The notes below the pieces were generated by a model. The model did no database searches and had not been told where the DNA came from. It was given only the letters and a program-made list of their open reading frames with translations. A stretch of DNA of 64,000 bases, taken from assembly GCF_016809835.1 (NCBI RefSeq), contig NZ_JAFBIL020000008.1, forward strand, positions 124,001 to 188,000, in the 5' to 3' direction. The position numbers and the translations under genes are program-made. How positions within the stretch are numbered: position 1 is the first letter of the stretch; each line of letters begins with the position of its first letter. The stretch is from Massilia soli (lineage in GTDB: Bacteria; Pseudomonadota; Gammaproteobacteria; Burkholderiales; Burkholderiaceae_D). Below are positions 10,201 through 19,355 of this stretch, piece by piece.

Positions 10201-10895
10201 AGCTGGCCAAGCTGCGCATGTTGTTCGCGCTGCACGCGCGCGATCAGTTCTTCCAGCAGCTCGTCCGGCGCGGGCCCGAGCACCTCGACGCGGCGCACCA
10301 GGTCGCGTACCGACTGCTTCAGCGCTCCCACATCGGACCAGCATTCCAGCAGGCTGGCAAGCGCCTCGCGCTTGAGCGGGTAGACATTCTGGCGCCAGTA
10401 GTCATGGGCGGCGTCTTCAAACAGCGCTTGCTCGTCGCTGACGAGCTCTTCGTCAAACAGGCTGCCGCTGTCGAAGGCGTGTTCGCGCAGCATACGCTGG
10501 CACCATGCGTCGATCGTGAAAATCGCCGCTTCATCCATCGTCTCGGCGGCCAGCACCAGCCGGTGCGCTGCCAGCTGGCGGCCGCCGTTGGCGTCGCTCG
10601 CCTCGGCCAGGTCGGCCAGGTAGCCGTCCTTGACATCACGCTCGCCGCGGAAATACGCCGCCGCTTCGACCAGGCGCTCGCGCACCCGGTTCGACAGCTC
10701 GCGCGTTGCCGCGCGCGTAAACGTCATCACAAGGATTTCGGATGGCAGCAGCGGCCGGGCGAATCCATCGTCGCCGCCGTGTCCCAGCACCAGCCGCAGG
10801 TACAGCGCGGCGATGGTCCAGGTCTTGCCGGTGCCGGCGCTGGCCTCGATCAGGCGCGAGCCATGCAGGGGGAAAGTCAGTGCGTCCAGCTTCAT
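7266..10895 (-). CDS. recB: Exodeoxyribonuclease V subunit beta (RecB)
   Basis: 1209 residues, SF1A 3'-5' helicase plus nuclease of RecBCD, the enzyme that resects double-strand breaks and loads RecA. Walker A is ASAGTGKTWT (about residue 19), Walker B is AMVDEFQDTSPDQYRIF, and FLIGDPKQSIYGFRGADI and VTVHKSKGLEYPLVYLP are further helicase motifs. The C-terminal nuclease domain keeps its core YWVLDYKSN (catalytic D-x-K) and the downstream YMLALHRLL segment. Length agrees with E. coli RecB (about 1180). It overlaps recC and recD by 4 bp each. Confidence 0.97.
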   Translation of the reverse strand: MKLDALTFPLHGSRLIEASAGTGKTWTIAALYLRLVLGHGGDDGFARPLLPSEILVMTFTRAATRELSNRVRERLVEAAAYFRGERDVKDGYLADLAEASDANGGRQLAAHRLVLAAETMDEAAIFTIDAWCQRMLREHAFDSGSLFDEELVSDEQALFEDAAHDYWRQNVYPLKREALASLLECWSDVGALKQSVRDLVRRVEVLGPAPDELLEELIARVQREQHAQLGQLKQGWVERANDMERWIAGQREAAPKCFNGTKLRADSLVKWFDALRAWALDPAMLMPDLNATAWHRLTPDGITDACSKGFMADVPACFEFTTDLWDALKAIDPLSHGLYRHAAASIARRMAELKRRGRQFGFADMLDRLKAALEGPNGEALRKRITDQFPVAMVDEFQDTSPDQYRIFNLLYRVADNDSSHGLFLIGDPKQSIYGFRGADIHSYLSARQATEGRHYQLGTNYRSTAALVEAVNRLFLHAEGHGDHCGYAAGAFRFRKGAVNPLPFEAVGATDKTERLVGVDGPYQALAVSCSDRDDLRADDYRAFFAHHCAEHIVGVLNDPHAGFDDDGKFTRLVPANIAILVRDRREAAAIRNALAQRKVASVYLSDKDSVLDSDEAADVLRWLHAVANPLDGSLARAAFATRTAGLALAELARLSADELEWEVRVEQLKALHTVWQRQGVLAMLRRFIHELGLPSALLREAGGERRLTNLLHLAELLQSASSQLDGEQALIRWFAEQVAGQGESSDERVLRLESDADLVKVVTVHKSKGLEYPLVYLPFAVTARKTDRRNRSFFEFVTADGVRRIDLALSDESLTAVDRARIEEDLRLLYVALTRARHFLWLGVAAVAAPKGGTNRLHDSALGYLLGGGNPIAAADLQAHWERLRGDLAAIDLRTLAAPEGMTMLERADVRPELIDAAPFDAEFERDWSVGSFTSLTRQTSAAPMRAQEETLLEETDAVALVRTEEAPWHRFPRGSVPGNFLHEQLEWMGQEGFAIVDDASFDTRLAQRCERAGWANRQDDAIAWLKVVASTPLPQLGVPLAELENVLPEMEFWFPSEHLRSGELDRLCRAHLLGDTVRPALPERQLHGMLKGFADLVFEHDGRYWVLDYKSNALGPGDAAYTRAAMAAGMAAHRYDIQGAIYMLALHRLLKSRLGGEYDPARQLGGAVFLFLRGIANEKTRGCYLIEPDIALLDGLDALLGAMETA

Positions 10896-13800
10896 GTTTC
10901 ATCCACCTCAAGCGACCGCACTTCGACGTGCTGTTCGATCCATTCGGCCAGCGGCCCGTACAGCGCCTTGGCGCAATCGAACCATTCAGGATCGGCGGCA
11001 AGGGCCGAGAAATCGGGCCACAGGCGCGCCAGGCATTCGTCCGCGACCTCGCCCGTCAGTTCAAAGCCGCCGTTGTACGTCGCGCGCGGGTCGCCGCCCT
11101 GCACCAGCGCGAGCGCCGTCTTGCAGGCTACCGGCACCGGCTTATCGAGGTTGCGACGCCATTGCGATACCAGCACGCCAAGCTGTTCGCGCGCCAGCGA
11201 CTGGTCCAGCGGCGCCATGGTCACGATGGCGTCGCGCGCCACAAGGTAGCCGGTGACGTTGACGCCGGATGCCGCCGCCGCGAGCTGGCGCAGCCAGGCG
11301 CCGATCAGTTTATCGCCGCGCAGACCGCCCTTTTTATTCAACACCCGCGAGGACATCTGCAGCAGCCACACGGTACCGCCCTCGCCCGCGCGCAGTTTGT
11401 CGATCCAGTCATCGAGGTGGATGCCGCCAAAGTCGAGGCTTAGCGCCAGCTTGGGCGCGTCGTCCCGGAAGCGCGCGCACAGACCGAGCCAGGCGCTTCG
11501 CACCGGCACCAGTTCCCTTACCAGCTGCTCTTGCCAGCGCTTGCCGACCAGCCCGATCGGCAGCACGCCTTCTCGCTCCAGACGTTCGGCCCGGGCCTCC
11601 AGCACGGCCTGGACTTCGTCGCGCGCCTCCTGCTCGCTGCCATCGTCCAGCAGGCTGTCCTCGAGGAAGTAGCGTTCGAGAGCGTCGAGCGAAAACGGCT
11701 CTTCGTCTTCGCCCAGCAGGTCAGGCTCGGCAAACGAGACGCCAAGGCGGCGCCGGAAGAAGTGGCGTGCCGGCTGGCGCAGGAAGTCAGCCAGCTCGCG
11801 CAGCTTCAGGCGGTATTCGGGCTCCAGCTCGTACGGCGGCAGGTCTTGCGAACCGGCGCTGGCATCGAGGCCGTGCGCGGCGCGCCACTCACCCGCGTAG
11901 GTAAGCAAGCCGCCTTCTTCAAAATAGCGGCGACTGAACGGCTGCAGCGCGTGCACGGTGGTCAGCGCGTCGAGGTCGACATCCCAGCCAGCGGCGAGGT
12001 AATCGCGCAGCTGCGACACCAGCACCGATGCCGGCTGCTCGCTGTTGTCGCGCACATTGCGCCCGACCCAGCTGATATAGAGCTTGTCGCGCGCGGCCAG
12101 CACGGCTTCGAGCATCAGGTAGCGGTCATCGTCGCGGCGCGACCGGTCGCCCGGACGCGCCATGCCGGGCAGCGCCAACAGGTCGAAATCAGCCTGGCGC
12201 GCGCGGCGCGGAAAGTCGCCGTCGTTCATGCCAAGCAGGCAGACCACGCGGAACGGCACCGCGCGCATCGGCATCAGGGTGCAGAAGGTTACCCCGCCGG
12301 AGACGAACTGGTGGTTCAGGGTTGGCTCGTCGAGCGCGCCAAGCCAGGCTTCGCGCAGCACCGACAGCGGCACCTCCTCGTTATAACCTGCGTTCTCGGT
12401 GGTTTCGAGCCAGCCTTGCAAGGCGTCGTTCAACTGCGCGACGGTCAGCTTGTCGCCTTCATCGTCGGGCTTGAAGAAGGCGGCGAGCAGCGCGCGTGCA
12501 TGGACGCCCCATTCCTGCGGGGTGTGCGAGGCCGCCAGCCTGGCGCGCCATTCCAGCAGCGTTTCGATCAGCTGCGCCAGCGACCCGGCCAGCGCCGCAT
12601 CGAGTCCGCCGACTTCCTTGTATGGCTCGATCTCGCGGAAGTTTGCGCCATCGCCGCTTGCGTAACCGAGCAGCATGCGGCGCACGCCGAAGATCCAGGC
12701 GTTCTGCTCACCGGCCGATCCGAGCCCGAGGCCGTCGCGGTGCTGCTGGTCCAGCCCCCAGCGCACGCTCGCCCCTTCGATCCACTGGCCGAGCAGCGGC
12801 AGGTCTTCGGCGTCGAGGCCAAAGCGAGCCGCCACCGCAGGCACATCCAGCAGGTCGCGCACTTCGCTCTGGCGGCAGCGCTGCTGCGGCAGGCGCAGCA
12901 ACCATTCCACGGCTACCAGCAGCGGATTGACGCTGCGGTCCTTGACGTCGCCGATTTCAAACGGGATGTAGCGCGGGTCGCTGCGCTTGTGCTGGTCGAA
13001 TACCGCGTGGATGGCCGCCGAGAAGGTGTCGATGTCGGGCACCATCACCACCACGTCGCGCGGGCGCAGCGTGGCGTCGGTTTCAAACCACGACAGCAGC
13101 TGGTCGTGCAGTACCTCCACTTCGCGCTGCACGCTGTGGGCGATCGAAAAGGCGATCGAACGGTCGTCATGCGCGGTCTGCGCGCGCGCGTGATCCTTCA
13201 CCGGAACCATGTCGCGTACGGCCGCCTGGACCTGCTCCAGCAGGCTGGCGCCCTCGCCTTCGCTGAACAAGTCGATGCGCACGTTCTCGAAGCGCGCCTG
13301 TTCGCCGCTGTCGAACTCGTCGAGCATGCGCACGAAGTCGCGCCCCTGCCTTCCCCAGCTTGCCAGCAGCGGATGGCTATGCGCGTGCATTTCTTCGAGC
13401 GGAATCGCCGACAGGTCGACGCCGCCGCGCGCCCCCTGGCGCTTGCGCGCCGCGGTCAGCAGGTCGCGCCCTTCGATGATGTCGCCCCAGTAGAACTGGC
13501 ACGGATTCGGCACCGCCAGAAGCACCTGGGTGTAGCGCGACAACGCGGCGACGGCCTGCAAGGTCTGGTAGGGCAACGCGGATATGCCAAACAACACCAC
13601 GCGGCGCGGCAGCCGGCCTGCGGGGTCCTGGCCCTGGTCGCTGGCCTGCACGAACTGGTCGTGGACGGTCGCGCGGCCAGTGGCGCGTGCATTCTCCGGA
13701 ACGCTGTCGATCACCGCGCGCCAGAGCTGCCCCTGCCAGCGCTGGTCGGGCGCCAACGGAACCGCCTCGCCGCGCGCGTTGCGGAGCTGATCGCGCCCGG

Positions 13801-14272
13801 CGGCCCAATCGGCCAGCCAGTCGGCGCGGTACACCTGGTATTGGTCGAACAGGTCGGACAGGCGCTCGGCCAGCTGCAGGCGGCGCTCCGGGTCGCCGTC
13901 GCCGAGGAAGTGGCGCAGCGGCTGGAATACGGGATCGGCCAGCAGCAATGGCAACAGCCGCATCAGGCGCCAGGTTAGCGGCCCTTTGTCGAACGGAGAC
14001 TGGCTTGGCACGCGCTCGCGTCCGAGCATGCCACGGTAGGCTTCCCACAAGAACCGCGCGGGCAACGCCACCCGGGTGGCGGCGCACACGCCGAGCTCCT
14101 CAGCCAGCGCGATCTTCAGCCACTCGGCGACGCCGTTCGATTGCACCAGGATGGTTTCTTGCTCCAGCGGGGCGAGCGGATTGTTACGCAGCCAGCCAAA
14201 CACGGCGGCGCGCAATTGTTCCATCTGATTGCCGTGCAAAATGAGCAGGCCGGGCGTGACGGGTGAAGGCAT
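10892..14272 (-). CDS. recC: Exodeoxyribonuclease V subunit gamma (RecC)
   Basis: 1126 residues from the ATG at 14272 (MPSPVTPGLLILHGNQME); the frame opens 12 codons earlier at 14308, but the later start aligns with the family N-terminus. RecC is the scaffold and Chi-recognition subunit of RecBCD; it retains helicase- and nuclease-like folds without their catalytic residues, and no Walker A motif is visible here, as expected. Family segments include LLILHGNQMEQL, GISALPYQTLQAVAALSRYTQVLLAVPNPCQFYWGD, MVPDIDTFSAAIHAVF, MPMRAVPFRVVCLLGMNDGDFPR and SWVGRNVRDN. First gene of the recCBD operon. Confidence 0.95.
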   Translation of the reverse strand: MPSPVTPGLLILHGNQMEQLRAAVFGWLRNNPLAPLEQETILVQSNGVAEWLKIALAEELGVCAATRVALPARFLWEAYRGMLGRERVPSQSPFDKGPLTWRLMRLLPLLLADPVFQPLRHFLGDGDPERRLQLAERLSDLFDQYQVYRADWLADWAAGRDQLRNARGEAVPLAPDQRWQGQLWRAVIDSVPENARATGRATVHDQFVQASDQGQDPAGRLPRRVVLFGISALPYQTLQAVAALSRYTQVLLAVPNPCQFYWGDIIEGRDLLTAARKRQGARGGVDLSAIPLEEMHAHSHPLLASWGRQGRDFVRMLDEFDSGEQARFENVRIDLFSEGEGASLLEQVQAAVRDMVPVKDHARAQTAHDDRSIAFSIAHSVQREVEVLHDQLLSWFETDATLRPRDVVVMVPDIDTFSAAIHAVFDQHKRSDPRYIPFEIGDVKDRSVNPLLVAVEWLLRLPQQRCRQSEVRDLLDVPAVAARFGLDAEDLPLLGQWIEGASVRWGLDQQHRDGLGLGSAGEQNAWIFGVRRMLLGYASGDGANFREIEPYKEVGGLDAALAGSLAQLIETLLEWRARLAASHTPQEWGVHARALLAAFFKPDDEGDKLTVAQLNDALQGWLETTENAGYNEEVPLSVLREAWLGALDEPTLNHQFVSGGVTFCTLMPMRAVPFRVVCLLGMNDGDFPRRARQADFDLLALPGMARPGDRSRRDDDRYLMLEAVLAARDKLYISWVGRNVRDNSEQPASVLVSQLRDYLAAGWDVDLDALTTVHALQPFSRRYFEEGGLLTYAGEWRAAHGLDASAGSQDLPPYELEPEYRLKLRELADFLRQPARHFFRRRLGVSFAEPDLLGEDEEPFSLDALERYFLEDSLLDDGSEQEARDEVQAVLEARAERLEREGVLPIGLVGKRWQEQLVRELVPVRSAWLGLCARFRDDAPKLALSLDFGGIHLDDWIDKLRAGEGGTVWLLQMSSRVLNKKGGLRGDKLIGAWLRQLAAAASGVNVTGYLVARDAIVTMAPLDQSLAREQLGVLVSQWRRNLDKPVPVACKTALALVQGGDPRATYNGGFELTGEVADECLARLWPDFSALAADPEWFDCAKALYGPLAEWIEQHVEVRSLEVDET

Positions 14273-14308
14273 GTTGGGTGGAATGATACCGTACGGACGG
14301 GACGGCAC

Positions 14309-14878
14309 AGGATACTCTTTTTACTGACCCGGCGGTAGGTCGTCCGGCAGGCATCTACGCGCACGAAATGCCGTCGACCAAAGGCAGCGTACATTGATCC
14401 ATCAGCCAAGGGCCGCGGAAGAAATTGCTTGGATCATCGCGTCACGCCGGCGGCAAAGTGGGCCGCTGCATTCGTTCCAGCACTGTGCTTGAGCAAGTCC
14501 GGTATCGACCCGAATCGGACCTTCGGCATATTCGCCAGCGGCCTGTCGCGCACGACTGGCGAAGCACCGATTTGCGCACCTGGAACCAGTCATTCAGGCA
14601 TAGGCCCGATGTTCGCCAAACCGTAAGTTACGTCTACCCAACTCAGCGAGCCACGCTCGTCAGTAAAGAGCAGTATGTCGATCTCTTCAGGGAAGTTCGA
14701 CGTGAAAACGAATTCGTAAAACAGGCGTATCAGGCACGCGTGACCAATCAAAACTAAATAAAGCTATCACTGGGAAATGTTGTGCTATTGTTAATCTATT
14801 TCGTTACCTCATTGATTACGTAATCGTGCTGGTACGCCATCAAACATGAAACACCCGGTGCCACACTCGAAGGAAAAA
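14309..14878. other. Intergenic region between recC and the S41 peptidase gene
   Basis: About 570 bp that should hold the divergent promoters of recC and the peptidase gene. A rightward frame of about 110 codons (14425-14757) is open, but its first half has the composition of random sequence and there is no ribosome binding site; its last 45 residues (from TVSYVYPTQRATLV) look more protein-like and could be a remnant. I see no RNA gene. The base composition turns AT-richer from about 14600 onward. Confidence 0.4.
14814..14825. promoter_or_regulatory. 12-bp palindrome upstream of the S41 peptidase gene
   Basis: GATTACGTAATC is a perfect palindrome, 53 bp before the start codon at 14879 and in an AT-rich stretch. 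It could be an operator for a dimeric regulator; no regulator gene adjoins it. Confidence 0.3.
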
Positions 14879-15958
14879 ATGAAAAAGAAATGGATCGTCA
14901 TACCGTCGTTGTTGGTGCTGACCGTGATTGGCGCCTATGCCACCATGCCCGTGTTTCGGTCTTTTTGGGGAGAATTGAGGCTGCGACCAAAGGTTGTCGT
15001 CGACAGCGCGATGCGGATAGAGGCGGTCGATACGCTGGTGGCCAAGCTGAACGATCACTATATTTTTCCCGACAAGGCCAAGCAGATTGAAACGGTCCTG
15101 CGTCAGCGCCAGAACGAGGGCAAGTACGATGGGATGACGGACGGCGAACAGCTGGCAAAACAGCTTACAGACGACCTTAACGGCGTAGCCCAAGACCTGC
15201 ATATGAAGGTTTATTTCAGCCCCGGACTGGTACCGCCCGACGATGCAGTCGGGTCTCCACCGGCGTCGAAAGCGGAGTGGGACCAGCGCAGCAGCTTCTT
15301 CATGCGCATGATGGCGCGCTTTTCAGACCTTGACGTGGAAGAGGTCGATCACCTGAGCCCCAACATCGGCTACCTGAAGCTCTCCAGTTTCCCTCCTGCT
15401 TTCCTCGTGGCCGAAAAATACGCCGCAGCGATGGATAAACTCGCTGATACCGACGGCCTCATTGTGGACTTGCGCGAAAACCGCGGCGGCGGGCCGCAAA
15501 CGGTAGCGTTACTGATCAGCTATTTCGTCGACCAGCGTACACGCCTCAACGACCTCTGGGATCGCAATACCGGCATCACCACACAGCAATGGACGGAAGA
15601 TAAGCTTGACGGCAAACGCTATGGTAACAAGAAGCCGGTGGTTATCCTGACCGGCCCTGGCACGATGTCCGCCGGCGAAGACTTCGCCTACACAATGCAG
15701 GCACTGAAACGCGGCACGGTGATCGGCGAGCGGACCTGGGGCGGAGCCAACCCCGCGCGTCCTTATCGCCTGGGTGACCATTTCTTTGCCGTGATACCTG
15801 GCCGGCGCATCATCAATCCAATTACCCTTACCAACTGGGAGGGAGTGGGCGTCATCCCGGATGTCGCAGCGACGCCGGACAACGCGCTTGCGGCGGCCAG
15901 GGACCTGCTGCAGCGTGGACGTCGAGGAACCGCCCCGCTTGTCGCCGCGGGACGTTAA
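14879..15958 (+). CDS. S41 family peptidase (C-terminal processing / IRBP-like)
   Basis: 359 residues. The start at 14879 (MKKKWIVIPSLLVLTVIGAYA, signal peptide or membrane anchor) is preceded by GAAGGA at the right spacing; an in-frame ATG at 14846 lacks one. The N-terminal part (IEAVDTLVAKLNDHYIFPDKAKQIETVLRQ) is the IRBP/tricorn-core-type helical domain. The protease core has IGYLKLSSFPP, GLIVDLRENRGGGPQTVALLISYF, and the nucleophile in GPGTMSAGEDFAYTMQALKRGTVIGERTWGGA (Ser264). There is no PDZ domain, which fits the retinoid-binding-protein-like subgroup. The biological substrate is unknown. The gene sits at the left edge of the IS-bearing accessory region. Confidence 0.88.
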   Translation: MKKKWIVIPSLLVLTVIGAYATMPVFRSFWGELRLRPKVVVDSAMRIEAVDTLVAKLNDHYIFPDKAKQIETVLRQRQNEGKYDGMTDGEQLAKQLTDDLNGVAQDLHMKVYFSPGLVPPDDAVGSPPASKAEWDQRSSFFMRMMARFSDLDVEEVDHLSPNIGYLKLSSFPPAFLVAEKYAAAMDKLADTDGLIVDLRENRGGGPQTVALLISYFVDQRTRLNDLWDRNTGITTQQWTEDKLDGKRYGNKKPVVILTGPGTMSAGEDFAYTMQALKRGTVIGERTWGGANPARPYRLGDHFFAVIPGRRIINPITLTNWEGVGVIPDVAATPDNALAAARDLLQRGRRGTAPLVAAGR

Positions 15959-16050
15959 CACCGCCGCACTTTCTTGGCGCCGCGCGACGAGGAATGCCGG
16001 GGACATCGCGACTTTTCCGACGCACGGCGTGTTATCTATCCTGGCTTCTC

Positions 16051-16928
16051 CGTGAAATCGAGCGGCGATTCTGGGAGCAAACAAGAAAAGTATCGTGCAA
16101 ATCTAGCGGATCAGCATGCTTGGCATCGAGCGCGCCGTCCCAAACCTTGTAAGCTTACAGAGAATCGCATAGTGGCCATCATGGTGGCCCAAAAGCTCCA
16201 ACGACAATGGTCGCCAGAGCAAATTGCAGGATGACTCAAGCGGCTGTTCAGCGGGCACCAGGAGTACCGCGTGTCGCACGAGACAATCTACCTCAGTCTG
16301 TACATCCAGGCCCGCGGCGCCTTGAAGAAGGAGCTGCTGGAGCACTTGCGCCGTTCACGCGCAATGCGCCGTTCGCGCCATCACACTCAAAAGACTGACA
16401 ATCACGGCAGAATTACCGACGCGGTGTCGATCAGCGAGGGTCCCGCAACGGCAGCTGACAGAGCCATGCCTGGTCATTGGGAAGGCGACTTACTGTTTGG
16501 CAGTCACAACAGCCAAATCGCGACCTTGGTCGAGCGCCAGACACGCTATGTCATGCTGGGCAAAGTCGCAGGCAAGGATACCGAAACGGTCGTCAATGCA
16601 TTGATCGACGATGCTGGCAGTGTATCTCGCGAACTCTACAAATCGCTCACTTGGGATCGCGGAAAAGAGCTGGCTGGCCATAAACGTTTTACCTTGGCGA
16701 CCGACATTCAGGTCTACTTCTGTGCTCCCAAAAGCCCGTGGCAACGAGGGTTAAATGAAAACACGAATGGCCTGCTGCGACAGTATTTCCCGAAAGGACT
16801 GGACCTCTCCAGTTACTCTCAGGAAGGACTTGATGAGGTTGCCAGGAAATTGAACGAGCGACCTAGGAAGACGCTAAACTATCAAACACCGGCTCAACGA
16901 TTTGAAGAATGTTGCGTGCACCGATTGA
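16051..16928 (+). pseudogene. IS30 family transposase, 5'-truncated and interrupted by an in-frame TGA
   Basis: Recognisable IS30 transposase from YRANLADQHAW through QRQWSPEQIAG, a TGA at 16232-16234, then in the same frame LKRLFSGHQEYRVSHETIYLSLYIQARGALKKELLEHLRRSRAMRRSRHHTQK and the catalytic region. The DDE residues are present: GHWEGDLLFG, LTWDRGKEL and NENTNGLLRQYFPKG. Family members have a tryptophan (TGG) at the TGA. The N-terminal helix-turn-helix part is missing or out of frame (LREIERRFWEQ is in another frame at 16051), and the last codons look shifted, since VACTD-stop at about 16911-16928 is in a different frame. The element is dead and its ends were not identified. The open frame after 16928 to 17062 looks spurious. 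Confidence 0.85.
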
Positions 16929-17045
16929 ATCCGCAACCCATTGCAGACCTTCCGGCGCATCGACCATGCTGCTCCAGACGCCGCTCGCGTGACGTGCTTG
17001 CTGCCGGCCGATCGGGGAAGTTGCAACTTAGCCAGTCTCCGTGTT

Positions 17046-17615
17046 TTACAGTGGGTGGCTAGATCTGAGGCGGGTCAATTCGTTGCTCAAACTTCCAATT
17101 TCGTTAACCACAGTCTCTATGTCGGCCAAGCTGTACTCAGCTGATACCTGAAATGTGTCTGTAGCTCGACTAGAGACAACTAGTACGACGCCTTTTTGTA
17201 CATCAAATCCAAGCCGACCATGCACTAGGATGTTTCGTTGCTCGCGCACGGCATGGGTTCGCGCTAGCCAGTGCATATAAACAGTAACTTGCTCTTCCAC
17301 GGGTCGAGAACGGACGTCGGTTTCAAGGAGCTCTAGCTTGTCAAAGAAACTGCAACGTTGGATTTTTCTAGCTCGTTCGTCGTAAGTTTCGCCCGCATCT
17401 ACCCAAGCAAGACAAAGATCTAGTGTGGACTCTAACCGCGAATATTCGAACAGCATCCGACCCAAGAATAATTCAGTGCGAATTCGAAGTTCATCACGTG
17501 CGGCATGCAACTGCGCTCCGGTCCAGTCCAATTTAATCTTTCCCGTTAGTGTTCGATGGATGTAAGCTGCCGAAATCATACTCGACGATAAATTGGACAA
17601 GTTCAGTCCGCACAA
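17046..17615 (-). CDS. HEPN-like hypothetical protein between two IS remnants
   Basis: Up to 189 residues (first start at 17615; MISAAYIHRTL at 17579 is an alternative). The base composition is markedly more AT-rich than the flanking chromosome. The protein is predicted mainly helical. It contains VREQRNILVHGRLGFD near residue 133, whose RNILVH fits the R-N-x3-H catalytic motif of HEPN-fold ribonucleases. An upstream helix pair (ELFLGRMLFEYSRLESTLDLCLAW) also fits the HEPN layout, with a conserved-looking acidic and aromatic face. HEPN proteins act as RNases in toxin-antitoxin and antiviral systems, but some are non-catalytic; no antitoxin-like partner gene is adjacent. The HEPN call rests on this motif and helical context only. 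Confidence 0.55.
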   Translation of the reverse strand: MCGLNLSNLSSSMISAAYIHRTLTGKIKLDWTGAQLHAARDELRIRTELFLGRMLFEYSRLESTLDLCLAWVDAGETYDERARKIQRCSFFDKLELLETDVRSRPVEEQVTVYMHWLARTHAVREQRNILVHGRLGFDVQKGVVLVVSSRATDTFQVSAEYSLADIETVVNEIGSLSNELTRLRSSHPL

Positions 17616-17683
17616 GGATGTGGAACTTCGCTAAAGCAACTGCATGCTCATGCTGTCGTCCCAGATATTTATCGTCCGCTCCT

Positions 17684-17703
17684 GGCCCAGGCCGTGTAAA
17701 AAC
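17684..17703 (+). repeat. Left terminal inverted repeat of the IS1182-type element
   Basis: GGCCCAGGCCGTGTAAAAAC, pairing with the right end at 19356-19375 with two mismatches. Confidence 0.8.
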
Positions 17704-17709
17704 GCAGAA

Positions 17710-19287
17710 TCAGGCCTTGGCAGCAGAACTATACATGCCGATGCGTGGTGTGCGTCTCTTTAGGCCGCTCAGAGAGCCATGCCGAGTTTCCGGGATTTTC
17801 GATAGAGGCAGCACGGCAATCGCGCCAAACACGCGCTGTAGGGCCAGTAAAAGCGCATACGCCCTGACCGCTTCGATCATGCCGGCTACACCAAGCAAGG
17901 TCATCAAACGCTTAAGGTTATAGGCGAGCACGTGCAGCCCCATTTCGGTCTTCAAGCGCTCCAGGCCTTTCGTCAAGAAGTGCGTCGCTCCCATCCACGA
18001 CTTGATGGTCCCGAACGGATGCTCGACTGAGCAACGTCGGATTCGCATGGCGTCGGGACTCTGTTCGAGCTGCACCTGCATGTCGTCGAGCAGGTCCTGG
18101 TGCTCCCAACGCGTCACGCGGCGCTGCTGGCTTGGCGTGCACTTGTCCTTGAGCGGGCAGGACTTGCAGTTCGAGCTCCAGTAACGGTTGAGCGTCATGC
18201 CTTTTTCGACTGCGGCGAAACGCCAGATCAGTGCTTGACCAGCCGGGCAGCGGAACTCGTTCTTCTCCCGATCGTAGACGAAGTCGGCCTTGTCAAATCT
18301 CCCGTCGGCCTTGGCGTTTGAGGTTTTAGTCGCCGGCACCAAAACAGCAATGCCGGCCTGCTTGCACGCCAGGATTTCTTCGCCCTTGAAGTAGCCGCGA
18401 TCAGCGATCGCAGTCAGCGAGGTTGCCCCGATTGCGGTGCGAGCCTTCTTGGCCATTCCCGACAGTTGATCGCGGTCGCTGCCGATATTGGTTACCTCGT
18501 GTGCAATGATCAGATGATGCTTGGCGTCGACCGCGGTTTGCACGTTGTAGCCGACGATGCCTGAGCCCCGCGTCATCATGGAACGGGCATCCGGGTCGGT
18601 CAGCGAGATCTGCGTTTCGCCAGTCGCCTCCAGCTTCGCTTTAATTTCCTTGAGCGCCGCCATCTGCGACTTCATTGCCGCAATCTTGTCGTTCAACCGG
18701 GCGGTGCGTCCTTGCTTTATCGACGGTTCCTGCCTGTCAGCGGTGTCGAGTTCCGCCAGATAGCGATTGATATTAGCCTCAATCTCTTCCATCCGGCGCT
18801 TGAGCTTGGCCTGCGTGAAGTTACGATCGCTGCTGTTGACTGCCTTGAACTTGCTGCCGTCAATCGCTACCACTGCGTCCGAGAACAGGTCCAGTTGCTG
18901 GCACAGCACGACGAACTGCCGGCACACATTGCGTATTGCCTTGCCGTTGTCCGCGCGGAAGTTCGCGATCGTCTTGAAGTCCGGCGTCAGGCGCCCCGTC
19001 AACCACATCAATTCGACATTTCGATGCGCTTCGCGCTCGAGCCGACGGCTCGACTGGATGCGGTTGAGGTAGCCGTAAATGTAGAGCTTGAGCAGCACTG
19101 CCGGATGGTAGGCCGGTCAACCCGTCTTTGCCGGTTGCACCCGTTCGAACCCTAGTCTGCCCAGGTCGAGTTCTTCGACAAACGCGTCGACAACGCGAAC
19201 CGGGTTGGTTTCGGCCACGTAATCATCCAGTAGCTCGGGCAGCAGCGTTCGCTGTCCGCGGTCTTCGCCCTCGATAAAGCGCTTCAT
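17710..19287 (-). pseudogene. IS1182 family transposase interrupted by a single in-frame TGA
   Basis: The gene starts at 19287 with MKRFIEGEDRGQRTLLPELL, and 56 codons later reads QPAKTG, a TGA (19119-19117), then PAYHPAVLLKLYIYGYLNRIQ in the same frame to the stop at 17710. Related transposases have TGRPAYHP here, so a CGA arginine codon has become TGA. Everything else is intact, including the DDE set AIDGSKFKA, AIADRGYFKGEEI and SVEHPFGTIKSWMG, and the cysteine cluster SSNCKSCPLKDKC. Full-length equivalent is 525 codons. The 462-codon downstream part (from 19098) lacks the N-terminal end and is unlikely to be active. Confidence 0.88.
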
Positions 19288-19355
19288 TTAGCACCCGTAT
19301 TGATGAGATACTGGCTTAACGTTTACCCAACTGGTTCCGTTTACACGATGGTGGG

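Noticed and set aside
11531-13978. Long plus-strand frames opposite recC, recB and recD
   Set aside because: Typical shadows of GC-rich coding DNA; the RecBCD motifs are all on the minus strand.
14425-14757. 110-codon frame between recC and the S41 peptidase gene
   Set aside because: No ribosome binding site and mostly random composition; only the last 45 residues look protein-like, so at most a remnant.
16232-19119. TGA recoding as an explanation for the two interrupted transposases
   Set aside because: The two sites stand for different amino acids (Trp and Arg), there is no selenocysteine context, and the rest of the genes in the window use TGA as a normal stop.
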